Shown here one piece after another: positions 45,706 through 57,162 of a stretch of DNA of 64,000 nt. The position numbers were made by a program, and so were the translations under genes. Source of the DNA: Carya illinoinensis (Eukaryota; Streptophyta; Magnoliopsida; Fagales; Juglandaceae); assembly GCF_018687715.1 (NCBI RefSeq), contig NC_056767.1, positions 1,240,001-1,304,000 on the forward strand. Direction: 5' to 3'. Below the pieces are notes generated by a model. The model was not told where the DNA came from. It did not search any database and worked only from the letters and a program-made list of their open reading frames with translations. Each line of letters opens with the position of its first letter. Within the stretch, counting starts at the first letter, position 1.

Positions 45706-46104
45706 ATTATATATCCACCATGCATGGAATATTAATGTAATACGTACGTAGTTTCGTGTACTGATATTTTTTATTGATCATAATAAAATTTGATCAGCCA
45801 AATGTTACTTCATGTACATAACGCCTCCGTACATGCAATTACCATATTAAATCTGCCAAATAACGTGCAAATTAACCAGCTAGAGTGGACCGTTCCAGGA
45901 ATTTACTGTAGCAACTTTTGAATATATATATGTATATATATCCTGCTAACACTTACCTTACGGCTTACATCATCGTGTGATTAATTTCTTTTTTTCTTTT
46001 TAATAAGGGTGATTGCGATATGGAAACTTGATTTCCGGAGAAAGAGATCATGGAAGCGGATAGATCTTGCATCAAGATTCAAGGCCGTCGACAGTGTCGT
46101 ACGT

Positions 46105-46231
46105 CACTACAAGAAAAAAGACAATTATGATCAATTTATAATAACGAAAAGATTATTAATAATTAATTTTAATTATTAATAATCTTTTCGTTATTATAAA
46201 TTAATCGCAATTACCTATTTTTCTTGTATTG
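46105..46231. mobile_element. CACTA-type MITE forming an almost perfect hairpin
   Basis: Left end CACTACAAGAAAAA; right end complemented CAATACAAGAAAAA. The interior is a long palindrome: ataacgaaaagattattaat reads back as attaataatcttttcgttat. 127 bases, no coding frame. A transcript would fold into a stem of about 55 base pairs, a possible source of small RNAs. Confidence 0.82.
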
Positions 46232-47122
46232 CATGATCTCATCATCACTATTCACTTAACTATGGCATGGAGGCTTTATTGCCTGTCTGTGATGATTAAA
46301 ATGGGATTTTCTTGGAAATTTGATTTGCCTGCCCTAGCTTTACCAATTTCTAGGACAATCTATCTTAAATATTATTTCATGATCAGTCAGTTCGGGGACT
46401 GTTACACTTTTTTTTAAGACCGGAGATCATAGAAACAAGAACCTATCACCAATCAAGATCGTTTCCATTGCATGACGAGTCCACCATTAACATGTTATTC
46501 TGAGAGATGTCCATTGACTATTGAGCAACCCTAAACATGATGTATCTTCTAAAGCCAACTTCAGCCATTAAAGAAAAAGAAAAAGAAAAAGAATATCGTC
46601 ATGACGCAAAGGTTGATCTTGTAATTGACAAACTGCAGCAAATAGAAAATGTCCACGCCTATAGGATATATGGTCCTCTTATTCATTAATACTATCATTA
46701 TAAAAATAAAGAAAATGAAAGATCAGAAACATATCATATTGACAAATTCCATGCATTTAATCTGTCAATTTTCAAGCTCATTAGGGAAGAAAAAAATTAA
46801 TAAAATGAAGATATATAATAATATATAGAGACGACAGATTTTCTGAGATAATTAACAAACATATATATCTTTATTAACAATGGGTAATAAGAAAACCACA
46901 TGATACCCATTTAAGTAACAAGGACATATACCAACCGAGGAAGTATTTCACAAACTCACTCTGGTACAAGAGTTATTTAGGGTAGTTGCAACTTACTCAT
47001 GGTGGTCATGTATCCAAACACAGAAATACTTAAGAGAAAGTAAAGAAAAAAAAAGAAAAACACGCAGTTAATTAAAAGAAAACATGACTTGGGAAGAGAT
47101 TCTGTCTTCATTCTTTAATTCT

Positions 47123-47735
47123 CTAACCAAAAAGATGGTGGTGCTTCTTTCCATGAGCCTCTTCCTCCTCTTCCTTTGCCTCTTTCTTTTCATGGCGCTC
47201 GTGGAAGGCGAAACCACCGGCCCCAACTGCAGCTGCTGCTGCAACCTCCTCTTCTATCTTGTGCCTGTGGCCATGCTCCGGGTCTTTCTTCGCCTCATGC
47301 TTCTCATACTGATACAAATTATCAGAAAAGAGAGCAAAAATACAGAAAAAGTGGGTCAAAACTCTAAATGTCTAGCCTTAACAAAGATTTTAAAATCTAT
47401 AATAGTCGTGTTACTTGCAGCTACATATATATAAACGTGAGATCGAAGAAAATAACATATATATTTGAGAAAAAGAACGAAATAATTACCAAGGCATAGG
47501 CGCCAGCTGCAGCAGCACCAAGCTTGCCAACCTCCTCGAGATGCTTGTGGTGCTTCTTTTCCTTCTCGTAGTCGACCTCAGGCTCGGTGGTGACAGCAAT
47601 CACTTCTGTAGTCTCGGAGTACTGGCCGGGGCCACCGGAATAAGCGACGTCGGTCTCCGAGTAGACATTCTTGACGGGCTTTTCTTCATCCTTGTGGTGG
47701 AAGAGGCCGTGGTGGTGGTGCTTTTCCTCAGCCAT
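47123..47735 (-). CDS. ASR protein (abscisic acid, stress, ripening-induced), two exons
   Basis: Exon 1 is 47735-47490 (82 codons), exon 2 is 47308-47123 (61 codons plus stop); the GT-AG intron of 181 bases is phase 0, giving 143 residues. ASR proteins (ABA/WDS domain) are small, very hydrophilic, largely disordered proteins that bind zinc, protect other molecules during drought or ripening and can bind DNA. Seen: N-terminal [14 protein letters not shown], the zinc-binding His cluster; [20 protein letters not shown] before the junction; and the diagnostic C-terminal [20 protein letters not shown] and GKKHHHLFG with a Lys/His-rich nuclear signal. The start at 47735 is the first ATG of the family's usual opening. 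A relict copy lies 3.8 kb to the left. Inducibility by ABA is expected from the family, not shown here. Confidence 0.95.
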
Positions 47736-48174
47736 GATTTTTGGTTGTTGTAGTGGTACTGATGATGAGTGTTTTGGAGTTTGAAAGAGGAAAATAATGG
47801 AAGAGAGATATTGTTTAATGTGTTGTCGGAGAGTGGCTTGTCTGGGGTTGGCATTTATAGGGGAAGGCCGTGGCAAATGCCATAGACTCGATCATTTGCT
47901 AGCTCTTTTCTTCATTGTACGTAATTTGTGGGTGGCCATAATGTTGTCATGGACGGTCACGATCGATTTCTTTGGGCTCACGGATCTTCTTTAATTTTCT
48001 GCTTTATATCCACCATTTTTGGATAATGCCTTTTTTTTTTTGGAGGGGGATGTGTTGTCTGTGGGTTCTGATCGATCTTTATTTGCTGTTATTAATATGG
48101 TGTTCCTAGCCCATTCAACAAAAAGTGAACCATTTTCTCTAGAAGCATGGCATGCATGACTGAGGAAAATGGTT

Positions 48175-48465
48175 TGTTAGAATAGTATTACTATGCAGCT
48201 TATTATAGAATATATTGGTAACATTCTAGTATGTATGGTAATATGATTTATTTTCTACCATATTTAGTTTATTATATAAATCAATCAGTATCGATTAGTA
48301 TCATTGATTTATTGTATTTTCATCTTTCTCTAATCTCATTCATCTATAAATAAAGACATGTATTCAAGAAAAGCTGAGAATGATCAAGATGAAGCGGAGT
48401 ACTCTCTCCCTCGTTCTTCCTTCCCCGGCCATCCCCTATTCTATTTTCTATTTTATTTTTGTACA
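48175..48465 (+). mobile_element. Solo LTR with perfect 5-bp target duplication
   Basis: 291 bases from TGTTAGAATAG to TTTTTGTACA, flanked by TGGTT on both sides (48170-48174 and 48466-48470). A promoter-like TATAAATA lies at 48345-48352. No internal element remains, so it arose by LTR-LTR recombination. A minus-strand fragment of the same LTR lies at 13640-13818. Confidence 0.85.
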
Positions 48466-51400
48466 TGGTTAATGTAGGATGTTATGGAACAACAATATTT
48501 CTGAAAATGCAACATGACATACATGAGACAATAATAAAGATAATATAGGTTGAAGAAACTCTTCCTTCATCTTATAATTCTCATTTGCACTTGTTGATAT
48601 GAAGAATGGTATTGATAATTTTCTGAGAATTGAGGCCTGTGATCAGAAGTGGGCATGATATCTTATCTCATATAGCTAGCTCCTTTATAAAATAACTATT
48701 TGCCCTATATATAACCTTGTTAATATTAATCCTTGAGTAAGCAATATTGGCAAACAACAACAACGGAGATATTCAAGAATTGAGGCCACTAGTGTAATTG
48801 GGGTTTTGCTTTGGATATCGAATATGCTAGCTAGTCACATTCATGGTTTTCTCAAATTACTTAATTATGAGTACTGGGTTTCTGGAGTTTCAACACCGTA
48901 CCTATATTGATGAAGATGGGATCTCCTTTTGAAATGGAAAAAGAGATATTATAATAGTACATTTTACCTTCCCAAATGACATTGTTGCTTACGATCCCCA
49001 TGAATTTTTTTTATGAAAGAGATATATATAAACGGACATGATGATCAAGTGAGTCCCACATATATATATAATATGGATTGAAATTTTAATATTATTAATG
49101 GGTCCAATTCATGTATTTATAATTCTCTCCCATTTTAGACCCTAGAGCTCATATATATAATAACTATATATAAGAGATTTGAATATTCCATCCAAATCCA
49201 TATGATCATATAATTTCTAATCTAATTATGAAAGTTTTTTCATGTGATCATTATATTACTTTCTGAGAAAAAAATCAAATCTCTTAATTATTTTTTAATG
49301 GGCCATTAATGTTTAATGTTGCTTTCATAACCCTCTTTCTTAACCCAAAAGCTAGGAAATTTAGTATATTTGAAATTTAGTACACTATAATATTTAAAAA
49401 AAAAAACTTCAAACTAAAGAAAAGTACTCCATAATGGCTATATATATATGGTATATATACAAAGCTAAGAAATCTCTTTTTCTTTTTTTCTTCTTTTTTT
49501 TTTTAATTTTTTAAGAAATTTAATAACTGTATGTACATTAATAAAGTTTAAGACGACTTTGGTGTTTGTCCTTCTAGAAAAATAGTATAATTTCTACAAT
49601 ATTATTAATGCTCGTTGCCTTGACACCTACGTACTCCTTATGATCATCACCATATATAAGCCAATTTTTCAAAATGGTCCCAAATTAAAATGAAATAAAT
49701 TCATATTATTAAGGCAGCTCAATGTAGTAAAATCCTCCACATGGCACTGACGTGGCTCGTACATATAAATTAAATGCTAATTATGAATATATAATTCAAT
49801 TATTTCCAACAGTCACCTATATATGTCCAATTAGCATATTAACCGATATTCCTTAATATTTTGTTAAATAGTAATGCAAAATACAGTTTTAGGACGTGCA
49901 AGCCGCTCCACGTATTTCTATTAATTTATACACATCTATCGATCTTATATGTGCTACCATGAAAATGATCTTATTAACAATTAATGCATGATATATGGAT
50001 GTTCAGTTCTTAGAATATCCCATTTGCATAGACAAAAATAATTAATTAGAAAGAGTAATTAATTAGAGGAACACAATCTTTAACGGGTAGATCATCTTGA
50101 TTGAAAGTAATTAAAGATTATGGTCACAAAGTGATATTTAGAGTGCAAATTTAAAAGTTGTGGTAATTTATTGGAACAAAATATATTTTCTTCTAAAGAA
50201 TAACATTCCTAAAGAGTAATGGATGTTTGCTCAAGATCAGTAGTGTCCCTTCAGTATTTTCTACAATTATTATTTTTTGGCTTTCATTTTTTTTACTCAC
50301 AAAAGAAAAGGGATGTTGGCTCAATCGAAGAATAATATATAATTTCCTCTTTTATAATTGTTTATTTTGACTTAGTGCATATTTAAGATTGTAATAGGAA
50401 ATAGAAATTTTCATAATAATAGTGTTTTTAATTGTAAAAAGATGTTTACTGTTTGATAAACATACATCTAAAATGCTTTTAAAATTATTTCCTTTTACTT
50501 TTTAAAATGTAGAATTATATATTTGCAAGAAATTTTTAATAAAAGTTTCAATTCATTTATTTTTTGAAAAACCTTATTTTAAAAGGAACAAGCAACCATG
50601 CATGTGTACTCTCACAAATTACAATGCTAGGTGGCTCTCCCAATAATTTAATATGAAAGATGACATTTCAACTTCCTAACAAGGATTTCAATTCCAACAG
50701 ATTTTTATTTATTTATTTATTTATTTTTTATTATTATTTTTTTTTTAAGGAAAATGAGGAGGGCCTAAGAAAATTAAAGGCTGAAATTGCTCCCATACTC
50801 ATGGGGGCAATAAATGATGGCCGGTGGCGTGGCCCATTTCTTTTGTTTTTTTTTTTTTAATTTTTGGTCGGCAAAGAGTATATTCACCCCTAAAATACTC
50901 ATTGATTTCTGCAATTTATCTCCCTCAAAATATTATTTTTATCAATAAATGTTTCACATCATATGGCCTCGCTTTCTCCACACCTCTCATTTTTAATATA
51001 TAAAAGAAAAAAATCACCCAAAAATTAAAAAATAAAATAAGAAATTGTCACTTTAGGTAATAGCCACTCCACTGTCGATCCACCACCTCTTTATTTATTA
51101 TAGTTTAATAATTTGGTATCAATCTTCCATCACTATTAAGGCCTAATTAATGTGTAGGCAGTATTCATGCCAAGACTCTCTGTTTCTCCCCCATCTTTTA
51201 GGTAATTACTCACGCACATAAAAGACTCTTTTTCCATATATATATAAAACAAAATAATGTAAAATATTGATCAAAGTTTATTAGGGTTATTGTTTCAATT
51301 TTAGAAGTTAGAGTAGAATGGGAAAAGGCACTCACGTGAAATAATTCTATTTTGTTGAATATTTAATGATGTCTAAAAATCTACATAAACATTTCATGTG

Positions 51401-51849
51401 TTTGTCTTTCTCTCATTTGAAGTTTTGAAATGTAGCCAAAAAATCTAAGAGAACTTATATTTAATTTTGATGGAGCATTATAGAAATCTTTTGGGCAAGA
51501 GAATCGGATGAAAACCCAATGGGACTATCGAAAAAGAAAAATAAAAGAACACAAGAATGAAAAGTCTTGACCCATGGAAGAAAGATGCATGTGGTGGTGT
51601 TTATGGCTGTTGAGATTAAACTTCTTGGGCAGAAATACAAGCAATAAGACTTCATCTCTAGCCAGCATCTTGTGTTCAATTCTAAATGTACCAATTGATG
51701 TGGTTACCCATAAGTTGGGTTACTTTGAGAAGCAAAAGTGGAGCTCTTTCAAGACAAACTTTTGTGCTAAATGATGAAAAATACGGCTCTCTAAATTTAC
51801 ATATTTTGTTTGTGGTTGTGAGTGGCTGCAACATTCGAAAAAATTGAGT

Positions 51850-52185
51850 GAGTAATGCTATATATAGTTATAAAATGTGCAAATACCGTAAAGTCGTTTT
51901 GAAAAAGAATAGAGTCCACTATTAAAAATTTGATTTTCTTTTCACGTGAATCTTGTATTTATTCTCATTTTTCAAATTGATTGTGCGGCGCTTGTACACT
52001 CATGACTGTAAATAGAGTAATGCTACATACAGTCGTGAATGCGTAAACGTCATGTAGTCGCTTTAAAAAAGAGTGAAATCTATTATTAAAAAATTAATTT
52101 ATTTTTATATAGGTCTCGTATTTATTTATTTAATTCTTTTAAAATGATTACACGATACTTCACGAGTATCATTTCAGTAACTTGA
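51850..52185. repeat. Two adjacent copies of dispersed short repeat (family B)
   Basis: Copy 1 (about 51850-52012) opens gagtaatgctatatatagtt; copy 2 (about 52015-52185) opens gagtaatgctacatacagtc. Both continue with tagtcgyttt, aaaaagagt or aatagagt, then actattaaaaatt-like wording and a common end. They are head-to-tail and imperfect. Related to 44575-44760. Confidence 0.7.
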
Positions 52186-52464
52186 GATGCTAAGAAATTA
52201 CTGTTAATTATATTAAGCCCAAGTTTTTGTTTCAAAGATGCTTTCGAAACCGAACCTGGACGGGATTGATCACTTGGTGATGATTAATTAAAGAGATATT
52301 GCATGAGCCTCCTGTTTGGATAAAAAGAAAAAGGTCGTATCATGCATTTTGCAAGATGGGGTAGTCGACAGCATAAAACGGGTTGTCGTAAAGTGACATT
52401 AATTTTTAGGATACGGTGGAATTAGGTCCCGATGGGTCCCATCGTAATCATGGGATCCACTTGA

Positions 52465-52497
<33 letters not shown>
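52465..52497. repeat. (TTA)n microsatellite
   Basis: Eleven trinucleotide units in a row. Confidence 0.9.
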
Positions 52498-53538
52498 GTT
52501 TTTATTTTCATTTTGGCTACACTGTTTAGAAGTTGGATATAATCCGGATAGTGCTAGGATCATCCATAGTGGATCTCGATTATGTTTACTGATAAGACAG
52601 TTTTTATTTTTATTGTCTTTTTTTCATATATTTTTTTAATCTTCTTACACATTTTTAAAAAAATTTTACATCATTAAATAATATTTAATTACCAAGTTTT
52701 TTTTTTTTTTTTTTTTAAATATCCGTAGAAATATACATAACCCAAAATCGAGACCCCCGCTAATTGTATTTGGTAAGTGAAATCGTCTTACAGAGTCAGA
52801 CTACATCCAAACGTAGCCTTAATCTTAGCTTTCAGGTCTAAACTCAGTTTAATGTTTGTACTTTCAATCAGTGAAAGAGTTTAAACGAATATAATAACAT
52901 TTTTAGATATAACTTAACTTACTCCAGTAGGATAGGATGAAATGCCATAAGGAGAGAGGCAACAAGACCTTGTATCGCACCTTCTATGAGTCTAGAATTG
53001 TCAATTGAATCGTATCCTGTCCTATATTCTTTAACCAATACGAATAATTAATTGAGTTCATCATTTATCGTAACACGAATATGACATGCTTATTTTACAA
53101 GTTAACCCTACTCATATTATTTCACCCATTTATATATTCGAGTCGTGTCAAGTTAATGCCCAATCCCAACACTAATTTTTTCTCTTCTACTTGAATCGAG
53201 TTCATGGGTCATGTAAAAAACTCTTACCACTACTTCTATCACCCATGAACTTAAAAAAAGAAGATATTTTGGGCTAGGTTGGATGAAGAAATACAAGTCC
53301 AGATAATGGACTGAACAGTCTGTAGCCCATCTTAATTGAACAAGCCGGGCTCGTTGCAGACTCAAAACCAATAAATGAAACATAATGCTAATGTATTTTC
53401 TCAAACAAATTTCCCATGAAAAAGTGTGCCGGTCGTCAGATTTTCACAGCCTTGAATAAATGGCGAATGAAGTTCCCGAGTGAGCAGCTCAAATTAATCA
53501 GTAACTGCTTGGACAACACGTAAAACTTCTGGTAAGTT

Positions 53539-56298
53539 TCATAATTCGTCTGTTTCATGAAAACGATTTATCAAACACTCTTCAGGGTCTAAAATATTCT
53601 GAATGTGAGTAATCAAATAGGAGTGTCGACCGTAGCATATGCAAGCTAAATATCCTCCATATAGTAGGCAATGAACACCAACCTGGAAGATGCATTTATG
53701 TGCTTCACACACAGAAAAACTTCCCTCATCCCCATGATAAGAAACAACAGCACTGCTCCTAAGATGAGGCTGGATATCCCTTGTACTAGAATCTTTACTT
53801 GTTCCAAGCCAGCTGAACTCAATGGGATCTTTGACTACTCTCAAATACTGGGAACCGTGGATTAGAAAACCCCAAACCTTTTGTGTGATATTAGTGACAC
53901 AATCAAGGAACTCACTAGATATGTTCTCCAAATCTGTACTTTGAGCTTCCCCGTGATGTAGAATGGCTCTAAATTTTTGCATCAACGAGCACTTGGAGCA
54001 GATATATTTGGAGAGAGTATAAGAAAGGTTTGTTGCAGGCAGGCCACGTTTGACAATTATACTCCATACTGAGCTACTTGCAAGAGTTAATAGGGATTCT
54101 CCAGCACCCATCCAGAAATTTGCAACAGATGCAATTAGAGAAGGTTCAGACTGAAACAGATGGTGAGTTGCTCCTGCAAGCAATAATGAATATGCTGCAC
54201 TGATCCTGCTCAAGTCCAGAGCTTCCAAGTGATGCTCTTCCGTTCCAGAATATAGAGTCAACAAGTCACTTGCCCGGACTTTATATGCCGAAACCAGTGT
54301 TGTATAGGCATTTAGAGAGAGGTAGTGCAGGGGATGCAACTTGAAGACTGGCTGAGATTTTTCTTCCCTGCCTCCTAGCTGCTCGTAAAGGAGACCTTGA
54401 GTGAGCATGTCCTCAAGCTTCTTGCAACATGATTCTGATTCACCACTTTCCAGATATTCAGTTATGGCATCATTAATATGATCAGTCAAGCTTTCAATTG
54501 CACCGTCAATATAGATGTCTTGACCAGAAAGTAAACTGGAAGATTGACGACTAGCAGGAGAAACTTCCTAACAAGGAAAATAGCAAAAGATTTCCAGTTT
54601 AGGTCATGTTCACGGATATGTTGGCTATATGAACACTAAAGTGCATCAAAAAGTGAAATGTGAAGAGGCAAATGGAAAGATATCACTGGGTTGTAGTTGT
54701 AAGCTCCTAGAGTGAATTCAAAGCATGAGGACATCAATTTTCACCAAAATCTTACTTGCAGAATGTGATCCACATAGGTCAGATGTGAAGAACTACATCG
54801 CCTACAAGAGCAGATAAACCGATACTTTGACCATAACTCCGATTGCCTCATTTCCTGGGGAACCAATGTTGCACATAAAATGTTAGAATGAACAATGATT
54901 CAGAATCTCAAATAATAAATAGATTCCAAAAGGGCTTCGAAGAAAACAAGTTAAGTAAAATCCCAATAAATCAACAAAAAATCTAAATATGTAAACATGA
55001 TTGTTAGTTTTATCAATACATTTGTTCATAGAATTTTCCAAGTTTAATATTTCTTACTCAATCAATGGAGTAATAAAAAAAACAAGACAAACAGGTTGAT
55101 AGGCCTGATAAACACAAGTAGAATTACCAAAGTGGCAAAGTTTTAATATTTTTAATGTTGTTCATCGGACTCTTATGAACAAAAGTAGGTGAAATAGGAA
55201 ATATACCTTAGGATGCAACAAGTCAGTGTAAGCAACAGTCACTTCCTCCCCTTTCTTTATCCTCTTAATACTCCTAACAACAACTTTTGGACCATTATTC
55301 TCGCTCATCTCACCTGCAACAATGACGATTAAAATCCGTTCATACGCTTATGCAACTTAAAATTAAATTATTATTATTATTTTTTAAAACAAAGGTTTGA
55401 AAAGATAACCCAAAGATATACCATATGAGAATTCACTAATGCTACAAACGCCACTCTCTTTCTGCAACAAAATAGACGAATTAATCTCACTCACAACTCT
55501 CCTAGATTTCCAAAAATAGTTGAAAAATCGGCGAAAGATGCTTACTTGAGTTTCTAGGCCATGGCGGGCGCCTGGGACAATCCTAAGCCTCGCTTGAGAG
55601 CAACAAGGCGGGGGAGAGGACAGAAAAAACCGGTAACAAGCGTTGGGGGAGCAGCTGTGGTTGATCCAAGAGAAGCTGGGGCCGTAAACGGCAATACCAA
55701 GGGTTCTCCCCGAGTCATCCTGCACCTCCACGGCGTTCGTTAGCACCAGGCACAGCGCCGCCTCCTCCAAAACGAAGTCGTTTTGCTCCGGGGCCACATG
55801 GCCCTCTCTCATCTTCCTCGCCGCGGCCATGATCCTAGCGCCATCGCGAATTCTCTCGACAAGCTCTTCGTCGTAGCCAGTCCTCGCGAGCAGTTTGTCA
55901 CGGTTGGTGAGCAAGCCGGCGAGCCGTCCGTTTGGGACGGAGCCAGACGAGGCGGGGAGGGAATAAAGGAAGCGGAGGGCGGCGCGGAGGTCAGAGGATT
56001 CGCCGAATGATGAAGGATAGGATCGGAGGAGGTGGAACTCGGCGCTAGAAAAATGGAGGGGGGAATCGGAAGTGGAGCAGCGAGGGGAGCAGTAGGAGAG
56101 GAGGTGAGGGAGAGGGAGGGGAATATGGGGAAAGGTGGGGCGAAGAGGGAGAGGGGAGAAGCAGGCGGAGCAGTGAGAGAGGAGGAAGGAATCGTGGAGA
56201 GAGTAAGAGAGAGGAGGGATTGGTGGGGTAATGTCTCGCCCCATTTCTATATCCTCCCTACCTCTCATCTCCATCTCTGCTTTCAAACTGCGCGACAT
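53539..56298 (-). CDS. SDG41: SET-domain protein of SDG41 type, five exons
   Basis: Exons: 56298-55546, 55461-55422, 55313-55207, 54854-54756, 54567-53539, all with GT-AG borders and matching phases, giving 675 residues. The SET fold is the lysine-methyltransferase domain; this plant group (SMYD-like, SDG41) has no well-proven substrate. Seen: a MYND-like Cys cluster near residues 43-74 (SHCSACF, YCSPRC), the SET core NHSCSPNACYRF near 213-224, GEEVTVAYTDLLHP near the end of exon 3, and post-SET FICSCRRC in exon 4. Exon 5 (342 residues) is helical, with SRISAAYSLLLAGATHHLF, as in SMYD-type C-terminal domains. The first ATG is used; other in-frame ATGs follow at residues 9 and 11. Exon joins are inferred from splice signals and frame. 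Methylation activity is not shown. Confidence 0.85.
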
Positions 56299-57162
56299 AG
56301 TGACGCTCGGAACAGGGCGATAAAATGGACAACATTAATTAGAACAAAAAATTAAGCTCACGTGTCTTTTTATTCAATAATTATAAAAATATTTAGAACA
56401 AAAAAAAATTATAATTTCGTAATAAATGGACAACATTAATTTCATATCATGAGATCTACTGAACAATAAAAAATTTTTAGAATAGAAATTTATCAAAAAT
56501 CTTTAATCGGCCAATTGTCAATAAAAATATTATTTTTTATATAATGGTTATTGAACTCGATAAAAAAAAATAGGATGTGTAACTTCACGTGCAATCTTAT
56601 CTATGAATTGATTAAAACAGTTATTTTATATTAAAAGAATGATATAGTCAATTACATTAATAGAGTATCAAAAGAGTACTCAAAAGTGTGATAGAATTTT
56701 AAAAAAAAAGTTATAACCCGAGACATAACAGTGAGGACCCTGAAATCATTAACCGTACTAGATATAATAGACGAATGTTCCCTGGAATCAACAAGAGAAA
56801 TTTATTTCTTCCTCATCAAAATTTAGATACAGATACAACTTTTGTGCAGATCCATTACAGTCGGAATGATCTACTGCCAAAGTTTGTTTGACCTTTCCTT
56901 AACATTATCAAGGGTAGCATGGCAGAAACTCAATATATTTTTCAGTACAACATCAGTTGCAAAGAAATTGGAAAGGAAGCGCCTAAAGAAGGATAGGAAT
57001 CTCCTGTGCAATCTTCGTTTATGAAATCCTGTTTCCCAATGTAAAAGCTTTATTTCTTTTCTGAACTGAAAAATATTAACCGTGTATGAGAGAGACGGGA
57101 AGGAAACAAAGAAAGAGCACAGAGAAGAAAAGCGTGGAGACAAAACAAAAGGTTTTCCTTAC
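56299..57162. other. Intergenic DNA between SDG41 and thioredoxin y
   Basis: Promoter of SDG41 and 3' region of the thioredoxin gene. A short repeat with gtgcaatcttatctatgaattg and acagttattttatatta (about 56590-56700) recurs near 60370-60490 and 44890-45060. Confidence 0.5.

Larger units (their letters stand above)
43358..47122. other. Gene-free stretch rich in MITEs
   Basis: No coding region. It holds several short inverted-repeat elements listed separately (43655-43825, 44224-44368, 44575-44760, 45535-45705, 46105-46231). The 62-codon frame at 46229-46417 has no support. Confidence 0.6.
48471..53538. other. Gene-free stretch
   Basis: AT-rich with many short repeats. Open frames here (50660-50860, 51461-51694, 51574-51774, 53153-53404) are low-complexity or unsupported. 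Features worth noting are the tandem MITE copies at 51850-52185 and a (TTA)n microsatellite at 52465-52497. Confidence 0.6.

Noticed and set aside
47084..47434. 116-codon plus-strand frame over the ASR gene
   Set aside because: It is antisense to ASR exon 2 and its intron; the Cys/Leu-rich product has no family, whereas the minus strand gives a full ASR protein.
55561..56355. Plus-strand frames rich in Gly, Arg and Glu
   Set aside because: Antisense shadows of SDG41 exon 1.
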